A stretch of 64,000 nt of DNA, taken from assembly GCA_023425025.1 (NCBI GenBank), contig JAFADG010000029.1, forward strand, positions 17,540 through 81,539. The letters run 5' to 3'. Under the pieces are notes generated by a model. The model made no database searches, had not been told where the DNA came from, and saw only the letters and a program-made list of their open reading frames with translations. How positions within the stretch are numbered: the stretch's first letter is position 1; the number at the start of each line of letters is the position of its first letter. The DNA comes from Bacillota bacterium. GTDB lineage: Bacteria; Bacillota; Clostridia; Christensenellales; Aristaeellaceae. This document shows positions 24,107-32,215 of this stretch, one piece after another. The position numbers and the translations under genes were made by a program.

Positions 24107-24988
24107 ATGCCCAACCGTATACTAAAGGAAAGCATATGCACCAGCGATACTATCAACAATCTTTCCCTTTTTGAAGAAATCTTTTTCTATCGCCTTATCG
24201 TCATCTGCGACGATTACGGCAGGGCGGACGCCCGGCCTGCCATACTGAAAAGCAAAATGTTTCCTTTGCGTGATGTGCGCAATGAGCAGATAAAAGCGGC
24301 CCTCAATGCCCTATCCTTGGCCGAACTGGCATTCCTCTATGAGGTAGACGGAAAGCCCTTCGTTCAACTGACTGGGTGGGCCGAGCATCAGCGTTTGCGC
24401 AACGCAAAAAGAAAATGCCCCGATCCTCCGCAAATGGTTAATAGTTCTCCGGAATCCGCCGCAAATTGCGGCGAAAATCAGCAAAACGCCGCAAGCAGCG
24501 GCCCGAATCCCAATCCGAATCCCAATCCGAATCCCAATCCTGAATCCGTATCCGAAGCCGAATGCGCGCAGGATGACCACCACGACAAACCACTTTTATC
24601 AAATGCTGAAATGGATACCTTGGGAAGAAAAAACGCAGGAGATATGAAAGCCATTGAAGCACTTGCAAAGCAAATGGGCATGGCGTGGGCTTTGGCTGAC
24701 GAAATGAAAGCAAACGACCTTATTACGTGGTATCCTGCCGCCTGGGTTATCGAAGCCATGAGACGCGCTTCCAATGGTCAAGCATCCTGCCGCAGTTGGC
24801 GATACATCGAAGCCATTTTAAAGGCTTGGAAAAAGGACGGGGCCATTGACACCGGGAAGCCAAGAGCGCGTGTCGGCAAGCTTTTGGAAATGCAAAATTA
24901 TACGCAACGGCAATATGCTGAAATCGACCTGGAAAGATGGGCTTCACAAATGATATCAGATGCACAAAAGGAGCCTGCGCCGACATGA
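24107..24988 (+). CDS. Phage replication protein, DnaD-like/replisome organiser
   Basis: 293 residues. Residues 1-105 match the winged-helix N-terminal domain of phage replisome organisers (FYRLIVICDDYGRADARPAILKSKMFP). A linker of tandem Asn-Pro repeats (about 134-146) joins it to a C-terminal DnaD-like helical domain (about 180-280) with ITWYPAAWVIEAMRRA and SWRYIEAILKAW. Such proteins load helicase at the phage origin. Its stop overlaps the next start by ATGA. The NP repeat is encoded by a slippage-prone 12-bp tandem (about 24509-24540). Confidence 0.75.
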   Translation: MPNRILKESICTSDTINNLSLFEEIFFYRLIVICDDYGRADARPAILKSKMFPLRDVRNEQIKAALNALSLAELAFLYEVDGKPFVQLTGWAEHQRLRNAKRKCPDPPQMVNSSPESAANCGENQQNAASSGPNPNPNPNPNPNPESVSEAECAQDDHHDKPLLSNAEMDTLGRKNAGDMKAIEALAKQMGMAWALADEMKANDLITWYPAAWVIEAMRRASNGQASCRSWRYIEAILKAWKKDGAIDTGKPRARVGKLLEMQNYTQRQYAEIDLERWASQMISDAQKEPAPT

Positions 24989-25413
24989 AAGCCATAGATT
25001 ACAAAACTTATCAGAACATCGAATGGCATATGCACAACCTTCCCCGGCTGCAAAAGGGGGCGGCCTATACCCGCAGCGACGTTCTATATGGCAGCGTTGG
25101 CGTTGATTACAATACCCCGACAGGTCATAGCAAGCACGGCGACCCCACCGCACAAAAGGGCCTAAAACTGGCCGATGGCTGCACCGCTTCCCGCTGGATT
25201 GATGCGATAAAGCGGACATACGCCTATTTTGATGGGCTTCATGAGGCCAATGTCATGCTGATGTTCTATTTTTCGGACGGTAAAATATCCGACGTGGCAG
25301 CCACCTTGAAGGTTGACCGCCGTTCCATGTCCCGCATTCGGGATAACGTGGTTTACCGTTGCGCCATGTATGCGGCGGCTGATGGGCTTATCAAGCTAGA
25401 CCAGGAGGCATAA
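24985..25413 (+). CDS. Putative phage transcription regulator
   Basis: 142 residues from ATG 24985, coupled by ATGA to the replication gene and served by AAAGGAG. The C-terminal half (VMLMFYFSDGKISDVAATLKVDRRSMSRIRDNVVYRCAMYAAADGLI) has a helix-turn-helix resembling sigma region 4 or RinA/ArpU-type late activators. Not assigned to a named family. Confidence 0.5.
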   Translation: MKAIDYKTYQNIEWHMHNLPRLQKGAAYTRSDVLYGSVGVDYNTPTGHSKHGDPTAQKGLKLADGCTASRWIDAIKRTYAYFDGLHEANVMLMFYFSDGKISDVAATLKVDRRSMSRIRDNVVYRCAMYAAADGLIKLDQEA

Positions 25414-25418
25414 GGCAT

Positions 25419-25934
25419 ATGTTGACCGACACGCAAAAGAAGCTGGTTGAGGAGAATATCAGGCTTATTCAATGGATTGCCGCCAGATGGCGAAATCCAA
25501 ACCTTGAACCAGATGACGTTTTTCAAATCGCCGCCGTTGGATTCTGCAAAGCGGCAAGGGATTATGATAGCAGCAAAGGCAAGTTTTCAGTTTTTGCTTT
25601 ACAGTATGCGATAAATGAACTTTTATCCGCATCAGGCCGGAGGAAGAATGTTAAGGTTTATAGCCTTGACTTACCCATCAAATGCGGGGATGGCAATTTG
25701 ACCATAGGAATGGCTTTGAGGGCCGACAGTAACCTAGACGCTGATATTGTGGCCGGGCAGGTTATGGAGCTTGTACGGGCCGCATCCACGGCGGAGCGAC
25801 GCATATTAACGCTTATGTCCTATGGGTACAAGCAGTATGAGGCGGCAAAGCTACTTGGAATGAGCAGGCAGAACGTTCAGCAGACCATTAAACGGGTGAA
25901 ACCAAAATTCGATAAAGTAACGGGTATTTTTTAG
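25419..25934 (+). CDS. Sigma-70-like phage factor
   Basis: 171 residues. Region 2 is visible as LEPDDVFQIAAVGFCKAARDYDSSKGKFSVFALQYAINELL (about 30-75), and region 4 as ERRILTLMSYGYKQYEAAKLLGMSRQNVQQTIKRVKPKF (about 125-165). It probably directs RNA polymerase to late phage promoters. CAGGAGG precedes the ATG; it follows the regulator gene after 5 nt. Confidence 0.8.
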   Translation: MLTDTQKKLVEENIRLIQWIAARWRNPNLEPDDVFQIAAVGFCKAARDYDSSKGKFSVFALQYAINELLSASGRRKNVKVYSLDLPIKCGDGNLTIGMALRADSNLDADIVAGQVMELVRAASTAERRILTLMSYGYKQYEAAKLLGMSRQNVQQTIKRVKPKFDKVTGIF

Positions 25935-26016
25935 CGGCGGGTAGATGCCATTTCCGGCCCTATTCAGGAAAGCCACGGGCCAACGGAAAGCCCAAACTTA
26001 CAAAGTGGAGTTTTGC

Positions 26017-26256
26017 TTATTTCTCCACAAGTTCCCAGCCACGTATGCCATTACTTGTATCAAGGGTGTATTTTTGCGAACAGTCTTTACACTGAAAGAA
26101 TACATCATGGTCACGGAAACCCGGAATGTTATCATGCTCTTCGATGATTTTTCCTTTTCCGCATGGGCATTCATATTCGTATCGTTCTGTATCCCCTGAT
26201 CCAGCACCATAGCCAGGATGTTCATATTCTTCTTTAGAGATAAGCTTAGTTCTCAT
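26017..26256 (-). CDS. Small zinc-ribbon protein (minus-strand accessory gene)
   Basis: 79 residues from ATG 26256, preceded by GGAGG. Two CxxC knuckles (CPCGKG and CKDC) form a zinc ribbon, with GHG/GAGSGDTERYEYECPCG as a family-like core. Similar small proteins are scattered in Clostridia without known function. It is opposite to all its neighbours, so it is separately transcribed; about 80 and 200 nt on either side hold no other gene. Confidence 0.7.
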   Translation of the reverse strand: MRTKLISKEEYEHPGYGAGSGDTERYEYECPCGKGKIIEEHDNIPGFRDHDVFFQCKDCSQKYTLDTSNGIRGWELVEK

Positions 26257-26459
26257 ACAAATACCTCCTTTTTCCCTATATAGTACCATGATGTATATCA
26301 CGTTGCAATGACAGTCGCAAAGATAATTTCCCGTTTTTCGAGCCATAGGAAAATAATCAATAGAATGCTAAAAACCCCAGGAAATCCAACGGTTCAGGAG
26401 TACGCAGGAATTACACACAATTCCCGTTATGGGTAAATACGAAGGGAGAACAACAGCAG

Positions 26460-26801
26460 ATGTTGACGTTTGAAAAGGCCAAGGAAATAGTGATCCGTGT
26501 CCTTACAGGTAAGGGCGGAAGCGATTCGTATCAGGATGCCCTTGAAGTGCTATTGCGGCAATGCGACGATCATTTTGATACCGCCTATCCTATCGATGAT
26601 TGGCATGAAGATATGGGGCCAGCACTCTTTTGGAAAATTCCAGTAGAAGACCTGCCGCAAGTTTCTTCGCCACTTTATTCTGACTTTGAGGAAGATCAGG
26701 AGTTTTACGGATGGACGCACTTCACAAAGCTTAGATGCCCAACGGTAATAATCCCTATTGATAGCGACAAGGAGGAAAACGCAAATGATGACGCCCGATG
26801 A
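26460..26801 (+). CDS. Hypothetical acidic phage protein
   Basis: 113 residues, acidic, no recognised domain; GGGAG lies 8 nt before the ATG. Its end overlaps the next gene's start by 17 nt. Confidence 0.55.
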   Translation: MLTFEKAKEIVIRVLTGKGGSDSYQDALEVLLRQCDDHFDTAYPIDDWHEDMGPALFWKIPVEDLPQVSSPLYSDFEEDQEFYGWTHFTKLRCPTVIIPIDSDKEENANDDAR

Positions 26802-27033
26802 AGCCTTTACCCTGGGGCAGGCCACAATAAAAGGATTGCCGCCACATAGCCCGGTTGTTGTGGATAGCGAAATGCTCCGCGCCCTCCTGGCGGGGTACAG
26901 AGCGAATGAAACGGCCATTCAAAGCGCGTTACATTGGTTGAGCGGGCCACCGTTTAAAGAAACGGATGTGGCAAGCGCAATTGTAAGCCTTAAACAACGC
27001 GGCCCGGAGCCGGGCGGGGAGGTAGAAAAATGA
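26785..27033 (+). CDS. Hypothetical phage protein
   Basis: 82 residues from ATG 26785 with AAGGAGG upstream. Helical, with MTPDEAFTLGQATIKGLPPHS at the start. Overlaps the next gene by ATGA. Confidence 0.6.
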   Translation: MMTPDEAFTLGQATIKGLPPHSPVVVDSEMLRALLAGYRANETAIQSALHWLSGPPFKETDVASAIVSLKQRGPEPGGEVEK

Positions 27034-27281
27034 TTACACGGCAGGATTTAGATAGGATGGTCGGGCAGGTCTTACGGGTACGCTGGCGGCACAATCCCGG
27101 GTTTGGACGCGATGTGCGAGTCTATGAGGGCTTTGGTATCGTGCGCAAAAGCAGAGATGTTGGCGTTACCTCTCCATTGCGCAAGTATGATGATTACTTA
27201 CGCAAGGAGGATCTGGGTATCACTTGGGAAGCTGTGCAGGTAAATGTGACCTGGAAATGGCCGGGCGGGGAGGGATCATAA
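27030..27281 (+). CDS. Hypothetical basic phage protein
   Basis: 83 residues, MITRQDLDRMVGQVLRVRWR and onward, basic and probably beta-rich. Coupled to the previous gene by ATGA and to the next by TAATG. No family recognised. Confidence 0.55.
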   Translation: MITRQDLDRMVGQVLRVRWRHNPGFGRDVRVYEGFGIVRKSRDVGVTSPLRKYDDYLRKEDLGITWEAVQVNVTWKWPGGEGS

Positions 27282-27883
27282 TGGAATTCGTTCACCCGAT
27301 CAGGGACAATGAGCAGGTCCACGAAATCGAAAAGCGCCTGGAAGAAAGAAAGGGTACAGAAAAGGGCTGGCGGCAGTATATGCTTTTCGAGCTTGGCATA
27401 TATACGGGCCTGCGCATTTCTGACCTTGCCCGCTTGAAAGTGGATGATGTGCGCGGGCGCGACGTGCTGACCATGCGGGAGAAGAAAACGAAAAAACAAA
27501 CCGCCCTGCCGCTATCGAAAAAGATTCAAAGGATCATCCGCAATGAGCTTAAAGGGTTGCCGGGCGATCAGTATATTTTTCTTTCGCCCCACAAGACCAA
27601 ACCCACCAAGAAGCATCCAGAGCGCCGGGCCGGGCTGGCCCAGCCGATCAGCAGGAAGACGGCTTATAACTATGTGAACGACATTGCCAACGAAATAGGC
27701 ATAAGCTTTCAAATAGGCTGCCATACTCTGCGCAAGACGTTTGGTTATCACTTTTACAAGAAGACCGGGAAAATTGGCCTGCTGACTATCTGGTTCAATC
27801 ATTCTTCCGAGGAAGTGACAAAGCGGTACATAGGCATCAACCTGGATGAATTGGCCGGATATGTAAAGAACTTTGAAATATAA
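27281..27883 (+). CDS. Tyrosine recombinase (second prophage recombinase)
   Basis: 200 residues from ATG 27281 (GGAGGGATCATA upstream). It is a catalytic domain without the usual N-terminal SAM-like domain. Active-site residues: Arg in TGLRISDLARL, Lys in the MREKKTKKQTALPL beta-hairpin, HTLRKTF (His and Arg), and the nucleophile Tyr in TKRYIGIN. Similar short recombinases sit just before terminase genes in many Bacillota phages, separate from the integrase, and may resolve genome multimers. Last gene before a terminator. Confidence 0.9.
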   Translation: MEFVHPIRDNEQVHEIEKRLEERKGTEKGWRQYMLFELGIYTGLRISDLARLKVDDVRGRDVLTMREKKTKKQTALPLSKKIQRIIRNELKGLPGDQYIFLSPHKTKPTKKHPERRAGLAQPISRKTAYNYVNDIANEIGISFQIGCHTLRKTFGYHFYKKTGKIGLLTIWFNHSSEEVTKRYIGINLDELAGYVKNFEI

Positions 27884-27946
27884 ATATGGGGGTCCTATTG
27901 ACACTGTTTCCAAGCCATGGTAATATATGCTTGCAAAGGTATATAC

Positions 27947-27979
27947 AAGCCCCGTTTCGATAGTCGAAGCGGGGCTTTT
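27947..27979 (+). terminator. Terminator between middle and late regions
   Basis: A 14-bp stem (27947-27960 with 27964-27977, one wobble) with a 3-nt loop and a short T-run. It separates the recombinase from the packaging genes, so a late promoter should lie between it and 28047, probably recognised with the sigma-like factor. Confidence 0.75.
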
Positions 27980-28046
27980 GCTTTGCCCGCGCATGCTTTC
28001 ATTCTCGCAAATAACCAAGCGTTTGGGATTATGGGGAGAACCAACA

Positions 28047-28382
28047 ATGGCGCAGCCATGGGCAGACAGGTTCTATAAAACCAAGCGTTGGCAGAAGTGC
28101 CGCAATGCTTACTTCAATAGCCAGCACGGCATTTGTGAAGTATGCGGCGAGCCTGGGGAAATTGTACACCACATCGAGCCATTGACAGAAGATAACATAA
28201 ACGATCCTGAAATTGCATTAGGTTGGGACAACCTGCAATTATGCTGCTGGAGTTGTCACGAAAAAACCAAGACCAAGGACGGCATACCAATCCGCGAGGA
28301 TATTTCCTTTGACGATGACGGCAACGTTATCCCGACAGGCAAACGCATAGCCCCCCTATCAAAAACCCCTGGGGGTGCCTAA
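28047..28382 (+). CDS. HNH endonuclease (packaging-associated)
   Basis: 111 residues from ATG 28047. The HNH core is CEVCGEPGEIVHHIEPL, then the Asn in WDNLQLCCWSCHEK; two CxxC pairs bind a structural zinc. Such nucleases lie next to terminase genes and are required for packaging in several phages. GGGGAG precedes the ATG. Confidence 0.85.
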   Translation: MAQPWADRFYKTKRWQKCRNAYFNSQHGICEVCGEPGEIVHHIEPLTEDNINDPEIALGWDNLQLCCWSCHEKTKTKDGIPIREDISFDDDGNVIPTGKRIAPLSKTPGGA

Positions 28383-28458
28383 AGGAGAGCGGAGCGGATA
28401 GGTGCAAATAACGCACAGATAGGCGTATGCCCCCCTACCCCAAAGGAGGTGGAAGGTT

Positions 28459-28860
28459 ATAAAATCAGATGATTATGTAAAGGCCCAAGAAAGACGGATT
28501 AATAAAGAAATCAAAAATTTAAAGAGGGTTATGCAGGATGCGCCGGAAGACCTTCTCACCGCTGCCGATGGGCTTATAAAACGGGCCGCTTTTATGCGCA
28601 TTACCCTGGAAGATTACGAGGAAGACCTTACAAAATACGGCCATACGGAGATGTTTACACAGTCTGAAAAGACCGATCCTTACGAACGGGAACGCCCTAT
28701 GGCCCGGCTGCATATCAGTATGGCAAAGAATTACCAGACCACCATGCAGCGCCTTTTCGAGTTGATACCCAAGAAGCCCGCCGACCCGGTAGACCCCACC
28801 TATGAAAGGTTCTTTGGCGGCGCAAATGGCGGCCCGCAAGCAAGCAGCGGCGGCGAATAA
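28459..28860 (+). CDS. Terminase small subunit-like protein with an apparent ATA start
   Basis: About 133 residues. The frame reads KSDDYVKAQERRINKEIKNL directly after an ATA codon at 28459, which lies at ideal distance from a strong GGAGGT, while the first in-frame ATG (28531) is 24 codons in. The N-terminal residues look genuine, so either ATA is used as a start or it is a mutated ATG. The helical protein with FTQSEKTDPYERERPMARLHISMAKNYQTTMQRL matches the small DNA-binding subunit of phage terminases in position and character. Confidence 0.6.
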   Translation: MKSDDYVKAQERRINKEIKNLKRVMQDAPEDLLTAADGLIKRAAFMRITLEDYEEDLTKYGHTEMFTQSEKTDPYERERPMARLHISMAKNYQTTMQRLFELIPKKPADPVDPTYERFFGGANGGPQASSGGE

Positions 28861-29930
28861 ATCCATTCCGCTTGCCAAGCGGAACTATGTCCTTGAATAC
28901 TGGCACGAAATCGAAAGCGGGCGCGAAGTTGTGCCGGAGCGCATCCGGCAGCTTTACGCTAAGCTTGCGCAGGACATAGTAAACCCTGTATTTCCATGGG
29001 TGTATGATGCTGGCCGGGCGAACTACCCCATTGAGTACATCGAAACTTTTTGCACTCACTCAAAAGGCAAGTGGGCCGGGAAGCCTGTTATATTGGAGCC
29101 ATGGCAAAAGGCAGCCGTCGCGGCTGCCTTTGGTTTTGTCCATAAAACAACGCGCATCCGCAAATATACGCGCGTCGATTTGTTTGTTGGCCGCAAAAAC
29201 GGAAAGTCTACGCTGGCCGCTGGCATCGGCCTATATATGATGACCTCTGACGGCGAGGGAGGCGCGGAGGTTTACAGCCTTGCAACAAAAAAGGATCAGG
29301 CAAAAATCATTTGGCTGGAAGCCAAGCGCATGGCGCAGAAAAACCCCATATTGCGCAAGCTCATCCGCCGCCTTGTGGGAGAAATTCTCTATGACAAGGC
29401 TTTTGCTGTTTTCAAGCCCCTTGCCAGCGAAAGCGATACCCTGGACGGCCTGAATACAAGTTGCGGCATGGTGGATGAACTGCACGCCATCAAGGACAAA
29501 AACCTGATAGACGTTATTGTTGACAGTATGACAGCCCGTTTACAACCCATGCTTTGGATATTCACCACCATGGGCACGGTGCGGGAATCTGTTTTCGATG
29601 ATGCCTATGAGTATGATTGCAAGGTGCTGGACGGGCAATTTGACGATCCGCACACCCTGGCGATCATCTACGAACTGGACAAAGGCGACGATTGGCGGGA
29701 TGAATCCTGTTGGAAAAAGCCGAATCCCGGCCTTGGAACCATCAAGGATATTGAAAAATTCCGGGCCAAGGTCAACAAGGCCAAGAACAAGCCCAATGAA
29801 GTAAAGAACCTGCTTTGCAAGGACTTCAACCGCCGAGAAACCAGCACGGAATCCTGGCTATCTTACGATCAGCTTTATAACCCGGAAACCTTTGACCCCA
29901 AGGAAATGAAATTTGATTACGGCAGGATCA
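28802..29930 (+). pseudogene. Large terminase subunit, truncated by a deletion
   Basis: The ATPase half is intact: Walker A region VDLFVGRKNGKSTLAAGIGL near 130, Walker B CGMVDELHAI near 225, coupling motif WIFTTMGTVRES near 255. After about residue 377 (FDPKEMKFDYG) the sequence changes abruptly to unrelated coding in another frame, so the C-terminal nuclease domain is gone; the open frame runs on by chance to 30106. The start at 28802 lies inside the small-subunit gene; ATG 28826 is an alternative. The gene cannot cut or package DNA as it stands. Confidence 0.85.
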
Positions 29931-30326
29931 ACAGAACCAGACCTTGCCGAAATGTGGCCGGAAGTGACGCTCACTTTCACAGCCCCCTATCCCTACGCCC
30001 TATCCACGGCCATCAAAAGCGGAGATGTGGGCAATGTCTTGACATATACCGGGGATATCCGGGCATGGCCGACGATCACATATCAGCCAGCATCCAACAA
30101 GGTTAGCCCGCAATGGTCCAACGGGCAGAAAATCATCACCCTTGATTATACGGTACAGGCCGGGCATACCGTCATTATTGACTGTGCGAAACACTTCATC
30201 ACGGATAATGGTTTATCCGTGATGGAGCACATGACCTTGCTTTCCGATTGGCTTTTTCTTGATAAGGGCCAAAATACAATAGCAGGTGCAGGCGGCACCG
30301 TGCAATGGAGGGATATCTGCTTATGA
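29931..30326 (+). pseudogene. Distal tail protein, C-terminal fragment
   Basis: The +1 frame relative to terminase reads PDLAEMWPEVTLTFTAPYPYALS and continues with DIRAWPTITYQPASN and VIIDCAKHFIT, ending at 30326. This is the C-terminal part of a siphovirus distal-tail (Dit-like) protein: a galectin-like domain and end that normally sits directly upstream of the tail-endopeptidase gene, as it does here. The N-terminal part is missing. The exact junction with terminase is within about 29915-29945. Confidence 0.75.
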
Positions 30327-32215
30327 TTATGATGTTTTTTGATAGGTTCGAAAAACGCATAGCAGATATTGATACCATCACGTCATGCCAGCATACGGAA
30401 AACGAAGGCCAAAATATTCTATCCGTATTGGGGTTCAATATCCCCAAAGAAGCCAAGTATGTGGCCTTCCGTGACCTGGATGGCGATTTGCAGCTTTTTG
30501 AAATCCGCACACGGGAAGATGATCCGATAACCAAGCAGACAGGGCTTTATGCGGAGCATGACTATTACGAACTGTTGACAGACTTCCCTATTGAAGATAT
30601 CCGCCCCACGAATGTACAGGCAGGGCTTGCCCTTACGCAAGCCCTGAATGGAACACGCTGGCAACCCGGAAATATCATCGAAACGGGTCTTGCATCCACG
30701 AGGTGGTATTACATCCCCCACACCACGGCTTTGGCTGACATAGCGGAAAAATGGGGAGTACGCCTTAAACCGCGGATTACCGTATCTGGCGCGCATATCA
30801 GCGGTCGATACATTGACATCAAAAGCAAGGCCCCTGTTTGGCGCGGAAAGCGTTTTGAAATCGGCAAGGATATTTTATCGGCCAAATATATCCTAGATGA
30901 TAGAAACGTCATTACAGCCCTTATAGGGCGCGGAAAAGGCGAAGAAACAGGCGACGGGTACGGGCGGCGGATAGATTTTTCAGATGTCGTTTGGTCAAAA
31001 GGAAACGGCGATCCAGCCAACAAGCCAGCGGGGCAAAATTACGTTGAAGACCCGGAAGCCACGGTGCAATATGGCATATTGGGCACTAGGCCGCGCGTAA
31101 CAACAAAGGTATATGGTGACATAACCGAACCCGCTGCCCTTCTGGCGGCCACATGGGCCGATTTGCAGACGGTTTGCCAGCCCGTATTATCTTCCACTAT
31201 TACGGCCATGGACTTGGAGCGGATAGGCTTCCCCCATGAGGCGGCCCGCTATGGGGATGAGGTGGCCTTTATCGCTGATGGCATCCGCGCCCGGGCGTCT
31301 ATCGTTTCCATTGTCCGCGAATATGCCCAAAATGGGCAGGATGTTTTGCAATTGGGGGCATTGCGGGATTCCGTGGCGTCCAGCGTCGCAAAGCTCACCC
31401 GCTCTATGAATAGCACAGCGGCAGCAGCGGCAGCAGGGGCAGCCATTGCGCAGCAAAACCCGTCCTTATTGCAGGGCTATCTTGATACGATGATAACCCG
31501 CATCCTATCTACCGGGACCCATTTATATACCGATCCGCTGGACGGGGGCCTTGTGCTCGAAAGCGCGGACGGCACAACGGCCACGAAGATTACAGGGCAA
31601 GGGCATCTATGCGCTAACGCAAAAATTGGCGGCCAATGGCAATGGCGGACCGCTATAGACGGTAACGGCATTGTCGCGGATATGATTACCGTTGGTATCT
31701 TGCGTGCAAGCCTTATAAAAATTCTTGGTACAGACCTTTTCTATTGGGATGCTTCAAATATCTTCATCATTTCACCTGATGACCATAACAAGCAAATCCG
31801 CATCGGCTGCTACGATGGAACGAATTATGGCATTGGGTACACAAAGGACGGCGGCCAGACCTGGAAAAACGCCATTGGCTTTGATGGCGTTGTTTTTTCA
31901 GTGGATACCTTGCAAAACCAGATCGATACCCAAGGGAATGCACTGACCGAACTAAATGAGCTTGTCACCACAAGTTTCCGGGTTACTGGCGAAGGCGTTA
32001 TTGTTGGGAAAAGCAACGTCCCAACATCTGTTTTAGTTGCTGCTGACCGGGTAGCAATCCGGGATCAGCATAACAATGAAGTTACAAAAGTGACTGACAG
32101 CATGATGGAAATTGAAAACGCCAGAATCCGTAAGCAGCTTGAAGTGGGCTATGTTGCCCAGGTCAAAATGTCTGATGGAAGCTGTGCGTTCAAATGGATA
32201 GGAGAAGAATTATAA
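30323..32215 (+). CDS. Tail-associated protein, prophage endopeptidase-tail (Tal) type
   Basis: 630 residues from ATG 30323, overlapping the tail fragment by ATGA and served by GGAGG. The N-terminal 350 residues match the siphovirus ReqiPepy/Tal hub fold (MMFFDRFEKRIADIDTITSC, later VTTKVYGDITEPAALLAATW). An alanine-rich helix (SMNSTAAAAAAGAAIAQQNPS) leads to a C-terminal fibre-like part with ITGQGHLCANAKIGGQW. It is the baseplate hub in related phages. Confidence 0.85.
   Translation: MIMMFFDRFEKRIADIDTITSCQHTENEGQNILSVLGFNIPKEAKYVAFRDLDGDLQLFEIRTREDDPITKQTGLYAEHDYYELLTDFPIEDIRPTNVQAGLALTQALNGTRWQPGNIIETGLASTRWYYIPHTTALADIAEKWGVRLKPRITVSGAHISGRYIDIKSKAPVWRGKRFEIGKDILSAKYILDDRNVITALIGRGKGEETGDGYGRRIDFSDVVWSKGNGDPANKPAGQNYVEDPEATVQYGILGTRPRVTTKVYGDITEPAALLAATWADLQTVCQPVLSSTITAMDLERIGFPHEAARYGDEVAFIADGIRARASIVSIVREYAQNGQDVLQLGALRDSVASSVAKLTRSMNSTAAAAAAGAAIAQQNPSLLQGYLDTMITRILSTGTHLYTDPLDGGLVLESADGTTATKITGQGHLCANAKIGGQWQWRTAIDGNGIVADMITVGILRASLIKILGTDLFYWDASNIFIISPDDHNKQIRIGCYDGTNYGIGYTKDGGQTWKNAIGFDGVVFSVDTLQNQIDTQGNALTELNELVTTSFRVTGEGVIVGKSNVPTSVLVAADRVAIRDQHNNEVTKVTDSMMEIENARIRKQLEVGYVAQVKMSDGSCAFKWIGEEL

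Noticed and set aside
24509..24546. Short tandem repeat that could be taken for a CRISPR seed
   Set aside because: It is an in-frame Asn-Pro codon repeat in the replication protein; there are no spacers. No CRISPR array was seen in the window.
25945..26199. Plus-strand frame after the sigma-like factor
   Set aside because: No ribosome site, and it is antisense to a better supported zinc-ribbon gene.
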